Part shown: positions 33,900 to 41,702 of the stretch, one piece after another
How the letters are laid out: each line of letters begins with the position of its first letter
Numbering within the stretch: position 1 is the first letter of the stretch
Assembly (NCBI GenBank): GCA_022750115.1
Contig: JAKIWI010000008.1
Span: forward strand, 1 to 64,000
DNA: 64,000 bases
Direction: 5' to 3'
From: Thermoplasmata archaeon
GTDB taxonomy: Archaea > Thermoplasmatota > Thermoplasmata > Lutacidiplasmatales > UBA184
Position numbers and translations under genes: made by a program
The notes under the pieces: generated by a model
Told to the model about the DNA's origin: nothing
Seen by the model: the letters and a program-made list of their open reading frames with translations, nothing else
The model's database searches: none

Positions 33900-34023
33900 T
33901 GCCCAGCCCGATGATACCCGCTCAGGAGGAGGCTCACTCGGGCAGTTGTTCGCAACGTGTCCATTGTCAACGCCGGGTCCGTGCCACCGGAGGTCGGACC
34001 GTTTTCCAAGATAGAGACTTCCA

Positions 34024-34542
34024 ATGCAGGCTCCCGCATGGGCAGCCGCGGCCGAGATGCGGCTATCTCTCCCAAGGCCCTGGCCTGGGCGAGCCATGCG
34101 GGGGCGAACCTACGCGATCACGGGCGTGGCAGTTGCGGCGGTCGTCTGCACGCTCCTCGTCTTACTCTGGCTGCCGGTTCCCGGAACTTCAGTGCGCCGC
34201 TCGTGCTACTCGTTTCAGCTGCTCAACTCAGCTCCGGCCGTGCTTTCGAGTGGCAATGGCACCCGGCCGTCTCAAAGGTTCTCATTCACCTGGGCGACCC
34301 TGCCTGCACATCCGGTCTTGGTGACGCTCACCCGGGGCGCCACGGAAACTCAGCTTTACACGAGCTATTCTTCCGCAGGCTCGAGCTCGTACGACTCGAG
34401 CGTCGGCTGGATCGTTTTCACTTTCAATACATCGTCACCCCCTCCAAACCTCACCGTCTTCCTGAACGAGTCATGGCTCGCGTCGACCCCGCACTCGATC
34501 CTGGGGAGCTCGGCAGTTCCGCTCTGCCATTACGGATCCTGA
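34024..34542 (+). CDS. Membrane-anchored surface protein
   Basis: 172 aa in the track; ATG at 34096 ('MRGRTYAITG') may be the true start because the TM follows at once: 'AITGVAVAAVVCTLLVLLWL'. The extracellular part is Ser/Thr-rich with N-x-S/T sites ('NGTRPS', 'FNTSSPPPNLT', 'LNESW') and two Cys. Element copy 2 begins 63 nt after its stop. Family unknown. Confidence 0.58.
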   Translation: MQAPAWAAAAEMRLSLPRPWPGRAMRGRTYAITGVAVAAVVCTLLVLLWLPVPGTSVRRSCYSFQLLNSAPAVLSSGNGTRPSQRFSFTWATLPAHPVLVTLTRGATETQLYTSYSSAGSSSYDSSVGWIVFTFNTSSPPPNLTVFLNESWLASTPHSILGSSAVPLCHYGS

Positions 34543-34604
34543 ACTGTCGCGTTGCTCCCAGGGTGCGGACGCGATAGGCCGTCGGGGACCGGGCGCAAAT
34601 CGTA

Positions 34605-34717
34605 GAGATCTCCAAAGGTCCCAAGCCTAACCGCGTCCCGCGGCTCGGCCAACCGTTGCCGAACCGTGCCGGGGGGGGGTTGCGCCCACGTCGGGGAAGG
34701 TCCAAACTCTAACCGCG
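34605..34717 (+). repeat. 3'-flanking element, copy 2
   Basis: Same orientation relative to the preceding gene as copies 1 and 3. Shared blocks in this reading direction: TCTCCAAAGGTCCCAAGCCT then AACCGCG, GCCAACCGTTGCCGAACCG and AGGTCCAAACTCTAACCGCG. A partial tandem remnant follows at about 34740-34790. Confidence 0.72.
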
Positions 34718-34946
34718 CTTGCATCCGCGCGTAACCGGCACGGAACCGGGTCGGGGGCGGTTGTACCGCCGCCTTCGCAGGTCGTCCGCCGTAATGGGAG
34801 TCCCTGGGTCAGTTGAACCTTCCAGACCGGGCGCCGAACCCAACTCCGGGCCCGCTCCAGCGGTGTCCTCCCCGGTTGGATTAGCTCCCCCAGTTCGGGT
34901 AAGAGTACACTCTCCCAGAGTGTTCGGACAGGATGGTATAGATCAG

Positions 34947-35234
34947 AACTTCCACGGACGGGGCGGACTTTCCGGATCACTCCGTGGAAGCTCGGGGGAC
35001 TCCAGTCCGTCGAGTCCATCCGTCAAGGAATCACGCGAATCGACCGGCCCCAACCCCGCCGAGGCGTCCTATCTGGGACCGCCGGTGCGCACACGGAGTC
35101 CGCCGGGGCTCAAAAGTCCCGCAATTCGCCCACAAATCGACCGATAGGGACACCCATCCCGTAACACCCCCGACCCGGACTGCTGGGACCCAGTCCGAAG
35201 GGGGGCCTTCCCCTTCTGCCAGACTCGGAAGGGG
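34947..35234 (-). repeat. Long inverted repeat, copy B
   Basis: Reverse-oriented partner of 28547-28833. Both contain an ATG-led frame starting M-[DE]-STD-x-SPP, but the differences between copies change amino acids at all codon positions, which argues against coding. No target-site duplication could be judged by eye. Confidence 0.8.
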
Positions 35235-35302
35235 TCCGGCTCGGATTCACTCCGATTATCTTGAATTCATCAAATACTCCCGCTCCGAGTTCAGGGTGGG
35301 TC

Positions 35303-35632
35303 ATGTCGCTCCGATGGCGCCGCGCGGTGGCGGCAGTCTCGGTCGTCACCGTGGCCTGCGGCATCGTTCTGATCCTTCACCGAGTCACTCTGTTCCACGA
35401 CGTTCAGAACCAATCCGCTACGTGGAGGACACCTTGCCCTGCCGGGTACGGCCCGTGCCATGTTACCCCGCCCTGGGCTGGAGAGTACGAGCGTTCGCTT
35501 GCCGAGATTCGCATCGGAGTGTTGGTGCTCTCCGCCGGACTCTCGGCCCTGGTCGTGGCGATTGCTTCGACGGTGCGAGACCGATGGCGAGCGTCGAGAA
35601 TCCCGTCGTCGATCCAGGGCCAGCCCGATTGA
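35303..35632 (+). CDS. Small membrane protein, two TM segments
   Basis: 109 aa from ATG 35303. TM1 'AVAAVSVVTVACGIVLILHR' (about 8-27), outer loop with 'PCPAGYGPCHVTPPW', TM2 'IGVLVLSAGLSALVVAIAST' (about 72-91). The loop motif P-C-P-x-G-x-G-P-C also occurs as 'CPAPSYGPCPNG' in the gene at 22357, suggesting the two are related. Inverted repeat B ends 69 nt upstream. Confidence 0.62.
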   Translation: MSLRWRRAVAAVSVVTVACGIVLILHRVTLFHDVQNQSATWRTPCPAGYGPCHVTPPWAGEYERSLAEIRIGVLVLSAGLSALVVAIASTVRDRWRASRIPSSIQGQPD

Positions 35633-35675
35633 AACGGGGACACCTTTCCATGTCGCCGCCGACATGGTTGGAGGC

Positions 35676-36179
35676 TCACCGGGGGAGATTCGGCGGGCCC
35701 GGCACTTCGCGCGCCCAATCTTCAGGACTGATCCTCCGTACCTTGCGGGTGAGGTTCCCCGAAAAGCTGAGGATGAACCGATTGAAATCCTCCCCGTACG
35801 GCCCACCCAGGCGCTGCCGAAGCCCGACCCGCTTCACATCCGAGTACTCCCAAAGGACGAGCAGCTCCCGACCTGTCACCTTCAGTCTCACGACCACTGG
35901 AATGAATGTCCGTGAATTTGCAGTGCGGACCGTGGTAATCCCGCCGCGCGTCTGGGAAGATTCAATCGCGTGACCAATATCACGAATGACTTTCTCCGCG
36001 GTTTGTACCGGGTCCCGGGGTTGCCCGAGGTCAACAGGAGGTAGCTCCAGGGCGCGGGCCACTTGCTTGCTCACTGCGGCTGCCTCAAGCTCAAACCTGC
36101 TGAGCCTGGGCGAAGTGCGAGCTTCCCAAAAGGGGAGCTTTTCCAAAGCTTCGCTGATTCGAATCCCACCCGAGTCCAC
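35676..36179 (-). CDS. Hypothetical protein next to the tRNA end of the island
   Basis: 167 aa, soluble, mixed helix/strand. Segments include 'PRDPVQTAEKVIRDIGHAIE' and 'FIPVVVRLKVTGRELLVLWE'. I checked for a tyrosine-recombinase R-H-x-x-R-Y set and do not see one, although an integrase would be expected at this position. Family unknown. Confidence 0.55.
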   Translation of the reverse strand: MDSGGIRISEALEKLPFWEARTSPRLSRFELEAAAVSKQVARALELPPVDLGQPRDPVQTAEKVIRDIGHAIESSQTRGGITTVRTANSRTFIPVVVRLKVTGRELLVLWEYSDVKRVGLRQRLGGPYGEDFNRFILSFSGNLTRKVRRISPEDWAREVPGPPNLPR

Positions 36180-36209
36180 ACCAACCTCCCATGTTTCACG
36201 GAAGAGGTT

Positions 36210-36230
36210 CCCGCCCTGCGGAAGGGCGGG
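36210..36230. terminator. Stem-loop at the tRNA 3' flank
   Basis: CCCGCCC-TGCGGAA-GGGCGGG, perfect 7-bp stem, 20 nt downstream of the tRNA-Arg 3' end. It may stop tRNA transcription or mark the element's right arm. Confidence 0.5.
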
Positions 36231-36249
36231 GTTCGGCGTCCGGTTTCAC

Positions 36250-36266
36250 GCCCGTGCTGGGATTCG
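36250..36266 (-). repeat. att-like core inside tRNA-Arg 3' end
   Basis: The 17 bp GCCCGTGCTGGGATTCG is the tRNA's 3' acceptor strand, T-stem strand and part of the T-loop. It is the third direct copy of the repeats at 25546 and 26296, so it would be the intact right junction of the island. Confidence 0.72.
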
Positions 36267-36353
36267 AACCCAGGTCTGAGGCTCCGCAGGCCTCTAGGAT
36301 AATCCAGTGTAGCGCGGAGGAAGGATCCTTCCGCGAAGCTACCCCACACGGGC
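36250..36353 (-). tRNA. tRNA-Arg(GCG) with a 30-nt D-loop intron
   Basis: Acceptor GCCCGTG/CACGGGC, T-arm CTGGG-TTCGAAT-CCCAG, anticodon arm GAGGC-CTGCGGA-GCCTC with anticodon GCG, variable loop AGAC. CCA is not encoded. Between GGGTAGCT and TGGATTATCC lies a 30-nt insert (36307-36336) with stem CGCGGA/TCCGCG and palindromic AAGGATCCTT. GTAG pairs with CTAC as a 4-bp helix flanked by CTT and ACT bulges, a bulge-helix-bulge splice site. Removing it gives D-loop AGCTTGGATTA and a normal 74-nt tRNA. It decodes CGC/CGT. TATA box upstream at 36397-36405. Confidence 0.9.
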
Positions 36354-36396
36354 ACCCGCCGGTTGTTTTCTCCTTGGCGGCGGCCGAGCGACCCTC

Positions 36397-36405
36397 CCTA
36401 TAAAA
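36397..36405 (-). promoter_or_regulatory. TATA box of tRNA-Arg
   Basis: Minus-strand TTTTATAGG, about 45 nt before the mature 5' end, predicting a leader of about 20 nt that RNase P would remove. Confidence 0.6.
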
Positions 36406-36439
36406 CCCAGTTCACGCCGCGACTTCGACGCGCGGAGGC

Positions 36440-36448
36440 CTTTATACA
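36440..36448 (+). promoter_or_regulatory. TATA box of gatD operon
   Basis: CTTTATACA at this position predicts transcription from about 36468 and a leader of about 30 nt before the gatD ATG at 36498. Confidence 0.6.
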
Positions 36449-36497
36449 GGTCGGAACTCCCTCCGACGGAGCGGTGGTTCTTCGCCGAGCTCCGTCC

Positions 36498-37814
36498 ATG
36501 TCGGAGAGCGAGCCGGTCGACCCGTGGGAGCGGCTGCGCTCGCTCCCGATGGGGACGACGGTGGCGGTCATCCGATCCGACGGGAGCACATGGACGGGCG
36601 CGGTCGTTCCGCCGCATGAGTTCTCCGGCGCGAGGGTGATTCAGCTCAAACTCGCCAGCGGCTACAACGTCGGATTGCGGATCGATCCGACGGACCGCGT
36701 GACCGTCACGGAACCCACCAAGGCGAACGGGAACGGCCTCCACAACTGGGGGAGTCCACCCGCCACCACCCCCACCGGCCCGTGGGTGGCGCTCCTTACG
36801 ACCGGTGGGACGATCGCGTCTCGGGTGGACTATCGGACCGGCGGCGTCCGCCCGGTTCAGGGCGAACGGGAGATTCTCAGCTTCTACCCCGACCTCGCTC
36901 AGGACGGCCCCGTTCGCGTGGTCCCCGTGTTCGACCGGTTGAGCGAGGAGATCGGCCCGGAGGATTGGGACGAGATGGCCCGCCGAACCGCTGCGGTCTT
37001 CGCCCAGGGAGCGAGCGGCGTTGTCATCGCCCACGGAACCGACACGATGGCGTACACGTCGGCCGCGCTCTCCTTCCTCCTCGAAGACCTGCCCGGTCCC
37101 GTGGTGCTCGTGGGGGCGCAGCGCTCCCCGGACCGACCGTCCTCCGACGGGTTTACGAATCTCACGGCCGCCGTTCGACTCGCCCGCCATCCGGAGCTCG
37201 GGGAGGTCGTGGTCGTCATGCACGACGGTCTCTCCGACGACCGCTTCGCGGTTCACCGGGGCACGCGCGTCCGCAAGATGCACTCAAGCCGGCGGGACGC
37301 GTTCCGGTCCCGCAACGGTCCGCCGCTCGGCTACGTGGAAGGCCCCACCGTGCGCCTCGACCGACCCTTCCGCCCGAAGTCGAAGGGTCCCGCGAAGTTC
37401 ACCGGTCCCCTCGGGACTGGCGCGACTATTCTCTGGTTTCATCCTGGGCTCTCGCCCGAGCGGGCGGCCTCGTTCGCCACCGGGGCGCGCGGGATCGTCA
37501 TCGCCGGCACCGGTCTCGGTCACGTTTCGCTTGCCCATCTCCCGTGGATCCGAGACTCCATCGCGAAGGGGACGGTCATCGCGATGACGACGCAATGCCT
37601 CGAGGGGGAGGCCGACCCGTTCGTCTACGCGACCGGCCGCGAGCTGGCCCGCGCGGGCGTCATCTACCTCGGCGACGCCCTCCCCGAGACGGCGTACACG
37701 AAGCTCCTCTGGGCGCTCGGCCAATCGAACGACCCGCAACGCGTCGGCGAGCTTCTCGCGACCCCCCGGGCCGGCGACCTCGAGGCGCGGCGCGAGGCCG
37801 AGGACCACCCATGA
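36498..37814 (+). CDS. gatD: Glu-tRNA(Gln) amidotransferase subunit D
   Basis: 438 aa. An L-asparaginase-like subunit that releases ammonia from glutamine or asparagine for GatE. After an N-terminal beta barrel ('MGTTVAVIRSDGSTWTGAVV'), the asparaginase domain has 'TTGGTIASRVDY' (101-112, nucleophile Thr), 'HGTDTMAYTSAALSF' (179-193, second Thr-Asp) and 'VGAQRSPDRPSSDG'. ATG 36498 follows a TATA box by about 55 nt. Its stop overlaps the gatE ATG (ATGA). The pair is archaeal-specific and makes Gln-tRNA(Gln). Confidence 0.96.
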   Translation: MSESEPVDPWERLRSLPMGTTVAVIRSDGSTWTGAVVPPHEFSGARVIQLKLASGYNVGLRIDPTDRVTVTEPTKANGNGLHNWGSPPATTPTGPWVALLTTGGTIASRVDYRTGGVRPVQGEREILSFYPDLAQDGPVRVVPVFDRLSEEIGPEDWDEMARRTAAVFAQGASGVVIAHGTDTMAYTSAALSFLLEDLPGPVVLVGAQRSPDRPSSDGFTNLTAAVRLARHPELGEVVVVMHDGLSDDRFAVHRGTRVRKMHSSRRDAFRSRNGPPLGYVEGPTVRLDRPFRPKSKGPAKFTGPLGTGATILWFHPGLSPERAASFATGARGIVIAGTGLGHVSLAHLPWIRDSIAKGTVIAMTTQCLEGEADPFVYATGRELARAGVIYLGDALPETAYTKLLWALGQSNDPQRVGELLATPRAGDLEARREAEDHP

Positions 37815-39673
37815 GGGCCGGGCTCGAGGTCCACCAGCAACTCGCCACGGGCAAGCTGTTCTGCGCCTGTCCGTCGGAGCTCTCCGAGACCGTCACGCGG
37901 ACCGTCGAGCGCCGTCTCCGCGCCACCGGCGGCGAGAACCACGCGATCGACCCTGCGGCCGCCTTTCAGGCGTCCCGCAATCTCACCTACCTCTACGAGG
38001 CGACCCCGACGAGTTGCCTCGTCGAGCTCGATGAGGAGCCGCCCCATCCCCTCAACGGCGAGGCGCTCGACGTCGCGCTCACGATGGCGCTCCTGCTCGG
38101 CGCTCGCCCGCTCGACGAGGTCGAGGTGATGCGGAAGATCGTCGTCGACGGCTCCAACACGTCCGGCTTTCAGCGGACGGCGCTCGTGGCGGTGGACGGG
38201 CGGCTCGAGGTCGGCGGCCGTTCCTACTCGATCCCGACGATCTGCCTCGAGGAGGACGCGTGCCGGCGGGGCGCCGAGTCGAAGCTGGGCGTCCACTTCC
38301 GCCTGGACCGCCTGGGGATCCCGCTCGTCGAGATCGCGACCGGCCCGGAGATCCAGAGCGGCGAAGAGGCGCGGACGGTCGCCGAGGAGATCGGGCTCCT
38401 CCTGCGGGCGACGCGGCGGGTCCGACGTGGGATTGGGTCCATCCGCGAGGATGTCAACGTCTCGGCCGAGGGCGGGGCCCGCGTCGAGCTGAAAGGGGTC
38501 CAGGAGCTACGACTCGTCCCGCAGTACGTCGACGGCGAGGTGGCGCGCCAACGCGCCCTCCTCGAGGTTCGCGACGAACTGAGCCGGCGGCACGCCAGCG
38601 TGCCGAACGACGCGCCGACCGACGTCACCGAGGAGCTCCGCGGTCTGGGGAGCGGTCCGCTCGGCGACACGGTTCGCCGGGGAGGCGCCGTGCTCGGCAT
38701 CGCCCTTCTCGGGTTCTCGGGGCTCCTCGCACCGCCGGGCGGAACCCGCGAACGGCTGGGCCGCGAGCTCGCCGACCACGCCCGCACGACCGGAGTCCGC
38801 GGCCTGTTCCACTCCGACGAGATCCCCTCGCAGGGGATCGAAGGGGGGATCAACCTCGCACTCCGAAATCGACTTCGCGCGACGGGTCCGCAGGATGCAT
38901 TCGTCCTCGTGGCGGCTCCCACGCCCGAGGAGGCGAACCGGGCGCTCGCCGCGATCCGGGCACGCGCGGCCCAGGCGCTCGAAGGCATTCCCGCCGAAAC
39001 GCGCGACCCGCTCCCCGACGGCCGGACGCGGTTTTCGCGCCCGCTCCCCGGTCGCGACCGGATGTATCCGGAGACCGACGTCCCCCCCATCGCGGTCAGC
39101 GCGGAGCGACTTCGGACGCTGCGCGCCCACCTGCCGGAGCGTCCCTCCGAGACCCGCGCGCGCCTGCTCGCGAAGTACTCCCTCTCCGAGGACGTCGCGC
39201 GCGCCCTCCAGAAGGCGGCGGATGTGGACCGGTTCGAGGAACTGGTGGCCCGCGGCCACACGAGCGCCCTGGTGGCGCAACTGCTCGCCAGGGAGATCCC
39301 CGCGACGGGGGACGACGAGCCGTTCGATTTCCCGACCGAGCTGCTGGACGAGCTACTCACCGCAGTCGAGCACGGGACCTTCGCAAAGGAAGGGATCGGC
39401 CCGGTCGTCGCCGCGCTCGCGGCTGGCGCCCCGACAGTCGCCGACGCCATCGCGAAGAGCGGCCTCTCCGGCATGGACCGCACCCAGCTCGAATCGATCG
39501 CATCGGCGATCGTCGCGAAGAACGAGGCGCTGATCGCCTCCCGCGGCGAAGGTGCCTTTTCCCCTCTGATGGGGGATCTCATGCGGGAAGTGCGCGGCCG
39601 GCGTGACGGACAAGAGGTCGCCGAGGTCCTCCGCGTCGCCCTGGCCCGGCGGTCCGCGCCGGGAACCACGTGA
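37811..39673 (+). CDS. gatE: Glu-tRNA(Gln) amidotransferase subunit E
   Basis: 620 aa. Binds Glu-tRNA(Gln), phosphorylates the glutamyl group and transfers ammonia from GatD. 'GLEVHQQLATGKLFCACPSE' (Zn-type site), 'LYEATPTSCLVELDEEPPHP', 'VMRKIVVDGSNTSGFQRT', 'EIATGPEIQSGEEA', 'IREDVNVSAEGGARVELKGV' and an AspRS-like insertion plus YqeY-type C-terminal helices ('EALIASRGEGAFSPLMGDLM'). Full length. Start overlaps gatD stop; its TGA overlaps the next GTG. Confidence 0.96.
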   Translation: MRAGLEVHQQLATGKLFCACPSELSETVTRTVERRLRATGGENHAIDPAAAFQASRNLTYLYEATPTSCLVELDEEPPHPLNGEALDVALTMALLLGARPLDEVEVMRKIVVDGSNTSGFQRTALVAVDGRLEVGGRSYSIPTICLEEDACRRGAESKLGVHFRLDRLGIPLVEIATGPEIQSGEEARTVAEEIGLLLRATRRVRRGIGSIREDVNVSAEGGARVELKGVQELRLVPQYVDGEVARQRALLEVRDELSRRHASVPNDAPTDVTEELRGLGSGPLGDTVRRGGAVLGIALLGFSGLLAPPGGTRERLGRELADHARTTGVRGLFHSDEIPSQGIEGGINLALRNRLRATGPQDAFVLVAAPTPEEANRALAAIRARAAQALEGIPAETRDPLPDGRTRFSRPLPGRDRMYPETDVPPIAVSAERLRTLRAHLPERPSETRARLLAKYSLSEDVARALQKAADVDRFEELVARGHTSALVAQLLAREIPATGDDEPFDFPTELLDELLTAVEHGTFAKEGIGPVVAALAAGAPTVADAIAKSGLSGMDRTQLESIASAIVAKNEALIASRGEGAFSPLMGDLMREVRGRRDGQEVAEVLRVALARRSAPGTT

Positions 39674-40395
39674 CCGGGGCGAAGGGGCGACGCCCCAAGC
39701 TTCGCGCTCTCGTCACGGACATCGACGGCACGCTGACCGATGCGTCGCGCCGCCTGAACCTCGATGCCGTCGGCCTCCTTCGAGTCCTCCAGGACTCGGG
39801 CGTCGTTGTCGTCCTCGCGACGGGGAACGTTCTTCCCGTGGCGCTCGCGATCCACCGCTCCGTTGGGCTCACCGGACCGATCGTCGCCGAGAACGGCGGA
39901 TTGATCTACCGTCGGGTCGACGGCCACGACGAGGTGGAGACGCTCGCGCGGCGCTCCGTCGCACTGGCGGCGTACCGCAAGCTCCTCGCGAAGGGGATTC
40001 CGGTGCAGCGGCTGTTCACCGACCGATGGCGCGAGACCGAAGTGGCGCTCGAACCGTCGGGCGACCTCGCGAAGATCCGCCGCGTCCTCCGCGGGACCTC
40101 GGCGGCCGTCGAGTCGACCGGCTACGCGATCCACCTGATGGAGCGAGGAGCGGGAAAGCGGTCGGCGCTCGACCGCGCCATCGAGCCGCTGGGCCTCTCA
40201 CTCCGCGACTGCGTCGTCGCCGGCGATGGCGACAACGACGTCGGGATGCTGCGCGCGGCGGGGTTCGGGATTTCGTTCCCGAACGGGAGTCCGAGGGCCC
40301 GCGCCGCCGCCGATTACGTCAGCCGGGAGCCGTACGCTCCGGGGTTCGTCGAAGCGCTTATGCGGAGCGGCATCGTCGCCCGCTCTGTCCGATAG
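39670..40395 (+). CDS. Phosphoglycolate phosphatase, archaeal type (HAD superfamily)
   Basis: 241 aa from GTG 39670 (GTGA overlap with gatE stop). HAD motif I 'TDIDGTLTD' (16-24), motif II 'VLATGNV', cap domain, motif III Lys in 'KRSALDRAIEPL' and motif IV 'GDGDNDVGMLRAAGFGISF'. The pattern is that of archaeal phosphoglycolate/sucrose-phosphate phosphatase-like HAD IIB enzymes that clear 2-phosphoglycolate. It shares the gat transcript but not its function. Confidence 0.9.
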   Translation: MTGAKGRRPKLRALVTDIDGTLTDASRRLNLDAVGLLRVLQDSGVVVVLATGNVLPVALAIHRSVGLTGPIVAENGGLIYRRVDGHDEVETLARRSVALAAYRKLLAKGIPVQRLFTDRWRETEVALEPSGDLAKIRRVLRGTSAAVESTGYAIHLMERGAGKRSALDRAIEPLGLSLRDCVVAGDGDNDVGMLRAAGFGISFPNGSPRARAAADYVSREPYAPGFVEALMRSGIVARSVR

Positions 40396-40409
40396 GGAGC
40401 TCGGCACAG

Positions 40410-40613
40410 ATGCTCGTCGGGACCTGCCAGAAGTGCGGCGCGCCGGCGACCCTTCGCTGTGCGTTCTGCGGTCGAACGTTCTGTCGCAACTGCCTCGACT
40501 CCGACGAGCGGCTGTGTTCCGACTGTCTCACGATGCAGAAGGCCGCCAAGGGACCCGCGGGTGCGCGTCTTCCGCCGTCGCGGCGGATGGCACCGTCGGA
40601 CGTTCGTCGGTAA
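40410..40613 (+). CDS. Small B-box-like zinc protein
   Basis: 67 aa. 'CQKCGAPATLRCAFCGRTFC' followed by 'RNCLDSDERLCSDC' holds eight Cys in two interleaved pairs, a B-box/HIT-type zinc fold, then a basic tail. Starts 15 nt after the phosphatase stop, so it is likely the last gene of the gat transcript. It may bind RNA or protein partners; function unknown. Confidence 0.75.
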   Translation: MLVGTCQKCGAPATLRCAFCGRTFCRNCLDSDERLCSDCLTMQKAAKGPAGARLPPSRRMAPSDVRR

Positions 40614-40618
40614 CCGCG

Positions 40619-40936
40619 CTAGTAGGGAAAACCGGGAATCCGGATCGGCCCGGGAGCCGATTCCCGGGCCATCCAGAGGAGCGCGATGCCGAAGAAGCCC
40701 GTGAGCACGCCCATGATCAGGAACGCCCAGGCGTACGGCCCGTACGACGGGTAAATTCTCCAGAGCCCGACGACCCGCCCGCCGGCGTGGGCGGACGCGT
40801 GCAGCAGGACGTTCAGGAATACACCGAGACCCCAACCGAGGAACAGGAACAGCCCGCCCGCGATCTGGAACCCGGCGCGCTCGTCGCCGCCTTCGTCCTC
40901 CGGCTCGACGGCCGGGGTCTCTTGGAGGTCCGTCAC
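40619..40936 (-). CDS. Small membrane protein downstream of L11 operon
   Basis: 105 aa from GTG 40936, 5 nt after the stop of the preceding operon gene. Acidic N-terminus ('EPEDEGGDE'), TM1 'GGLFLFLGWGLGVFLNVLLH' (about 27-46), TM2 'AWAFLIMGVLTGFFGIALLW' (about 71-90), C-terminal 'PGPIRIPGFPY'. The track ATG (41017) lies inside the upstream gene. Tail gene of the ftsZ-rpl11 transcript. Function unknown. Confidence 0.72.
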   Translation of the reverse strand: MTDLQETPAVEPEDEGGDERAGFQIAGGLFLFLGWGLGVFLNVLLHASAHAGGRVVGLWRIYPSYGPYAWAFLIMGVLTGFFGIALLWMARESAPGPIRIPGFPY

Positions 40937-40941
40937 GGCGC

Positions 40942-41238
40942 CTACGCGAAGCCGGGGACCGACTTCGCGTCGCGGGGCGACGGGCGCATCGGGGACTTGC
41001 GGAGCTCCTTCGGGCACTCCACGAGCCGCACCATCGGGGCGGACTGGACGATGTACGCCGGGAGTCCCGTGTTCGGGTCGTTGCCCGCGCGCAGGATGTT
41101 CATGATCTCGAGCTTGACCTCGATGATGGAGCCGTCCTTCAGCTTCAGGCGGATCCGTCCGTCGCCCTCGAGCGGGGAGTAGTCGACGATCTCGGCGTTC
41201 GAGAGATCCGGCTGCTGGCCGGGGACGCCGCCCATCAT
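40942..41238 (-). CDS. Conserved small protein linked to ribosomal protein L11
   Basis: 98 aa. 'IVDYSPLEGDGRIRLKLKDG' and 'IIEVKLEIMNILRAGNDPNT' then 'AYIVQSAPMVRLVECP' form a small beta barrel-like domain. Overlaps the L11 stop (ATGA type), so it is co-translated. I do not recognise a named family; constant linkage to rpl11 would suggest a ribosome or translation role. Confidence 0.78.
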   Translation of the reverse strand: MMGGVPGQQPDLSNAEIVDYSPLEGDGRIRLKLKDGSIIEVKLEIMNILRAGNDPNTGLPAYIVQSAPMVRLVECPKELRKSPMRPSPRDAKSVPGFA

Positions 41239-41702
41239 GTGGCGCTCCGCTTGGCGATGCGCTCCTTGAGCAACGCCCGGGGGTCCTGGCCGTCGACGGT
41301 GAGGCCCATCGAGACGCAGGTGCCGATCACCTGGTTGACCTTCTCCTCGGGGCCCTTGCCGAACAGGTCCTCGCCCTTCGCTTCCGCGATGCGTCGGATG
41401 GCCTCGAGCTTGACGTCCCCGACGGACTCGGTCCCCGACTTGCCGGAGCCCTTCTCCTTCCCCGCTTCCTTGAGGAGGAGCGCGGCAACGGGCGGGCGAC
41501 CGACGACCAGAGTGAAGGCACGAGTCGCGGGGTCGACCTTGATGATGACCGGGACCTTCATCCCGGCGAATCCCTTTGTCTGTTCGTTGATCTGCTGAAC
41601 GACCTGGACGACGTTCACGCCGAGCGGCCCGAGGGCCGGTCCGAGCGGGTTCCCCGGCGTCGCCTTTCCGCCTTCGACGAGGACGCTTACTTCATCCGCC
41701 AC
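41235..41702 (-). CDS. rpl11: Ribosomal protein L11
   Basis: 155 aa. 'VLVEGGKATPGNPLGPALGP', 'GVNVVQVVQQINEQTKGFAG' and the C-terminal rRNA-binding 'GTCVSMGLTVDGQDPRALLK' are typical of archaeal uL11, which sits at the ribosomal stalk base and contacts GTPase factors. A Lys/Gly/Ser-rich linker ('KEKGSGKSGTES') joins the two domains. Overlaps the Spt5 3' end by 11 nt. Confidence 0.97.
   Translation of the reverse strand: MADEVSVLVEGGKATPGNPLGPALGPLGVNVVQVVQQINEQTKGFAGMKVPVIIKVDPATRAFTLVVGRPPVAALLLKEAGKEKGSGKSGTESVGDVKLEAIRRIAEAKGEDLFGKGPEEKVNQVIGTCVSMGLTVDGQDPRALLKERIAKRSAT

Larger units (their letters stand above)
34543..35302. other. Non-coding region packed with repeats
   Basis: 760 bp without a gene. 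In order: 3'-flanking element copy 2 (34605-34717), a degenerate partial copy of its other half (about 34740-34790), then inverted repeat copy B (34947-35234). Confidence 0.55.
25546..36266. mobile_element. tRNA-Arg-bounded genomic island (two tandem elements), integrase not seen
   Basis: Three direct copies of the 17-bp tRNA 3' end occur in the same orientation: 25546-25562, 26296-26312 (one mismatch) and, inside the intact tRNA-Arg gene, 36250-36266. This is the layout left by elements inserting at a tRNA 3' end: element 1 about 25563-26312 (toxin-antitoxin), element 2 about 26313-36266. The two left ends share a further motif GGCA-GTCGGATTCGTCG beyond the tRNA part. Cargo is small membrane or secreted proteins, decayed genes and repeats, with visibly lower GC than the flanks. 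No tyrosine recombinase or replication gene was found. Confidence 0.65.

Noticed and set aside
35676-36179. Integrase beside the tRNA
   Set aside because: The 167-aa protein lacks the R-H-x-x-R-Y catalytic set; no recombinase was found anywhere on the island.
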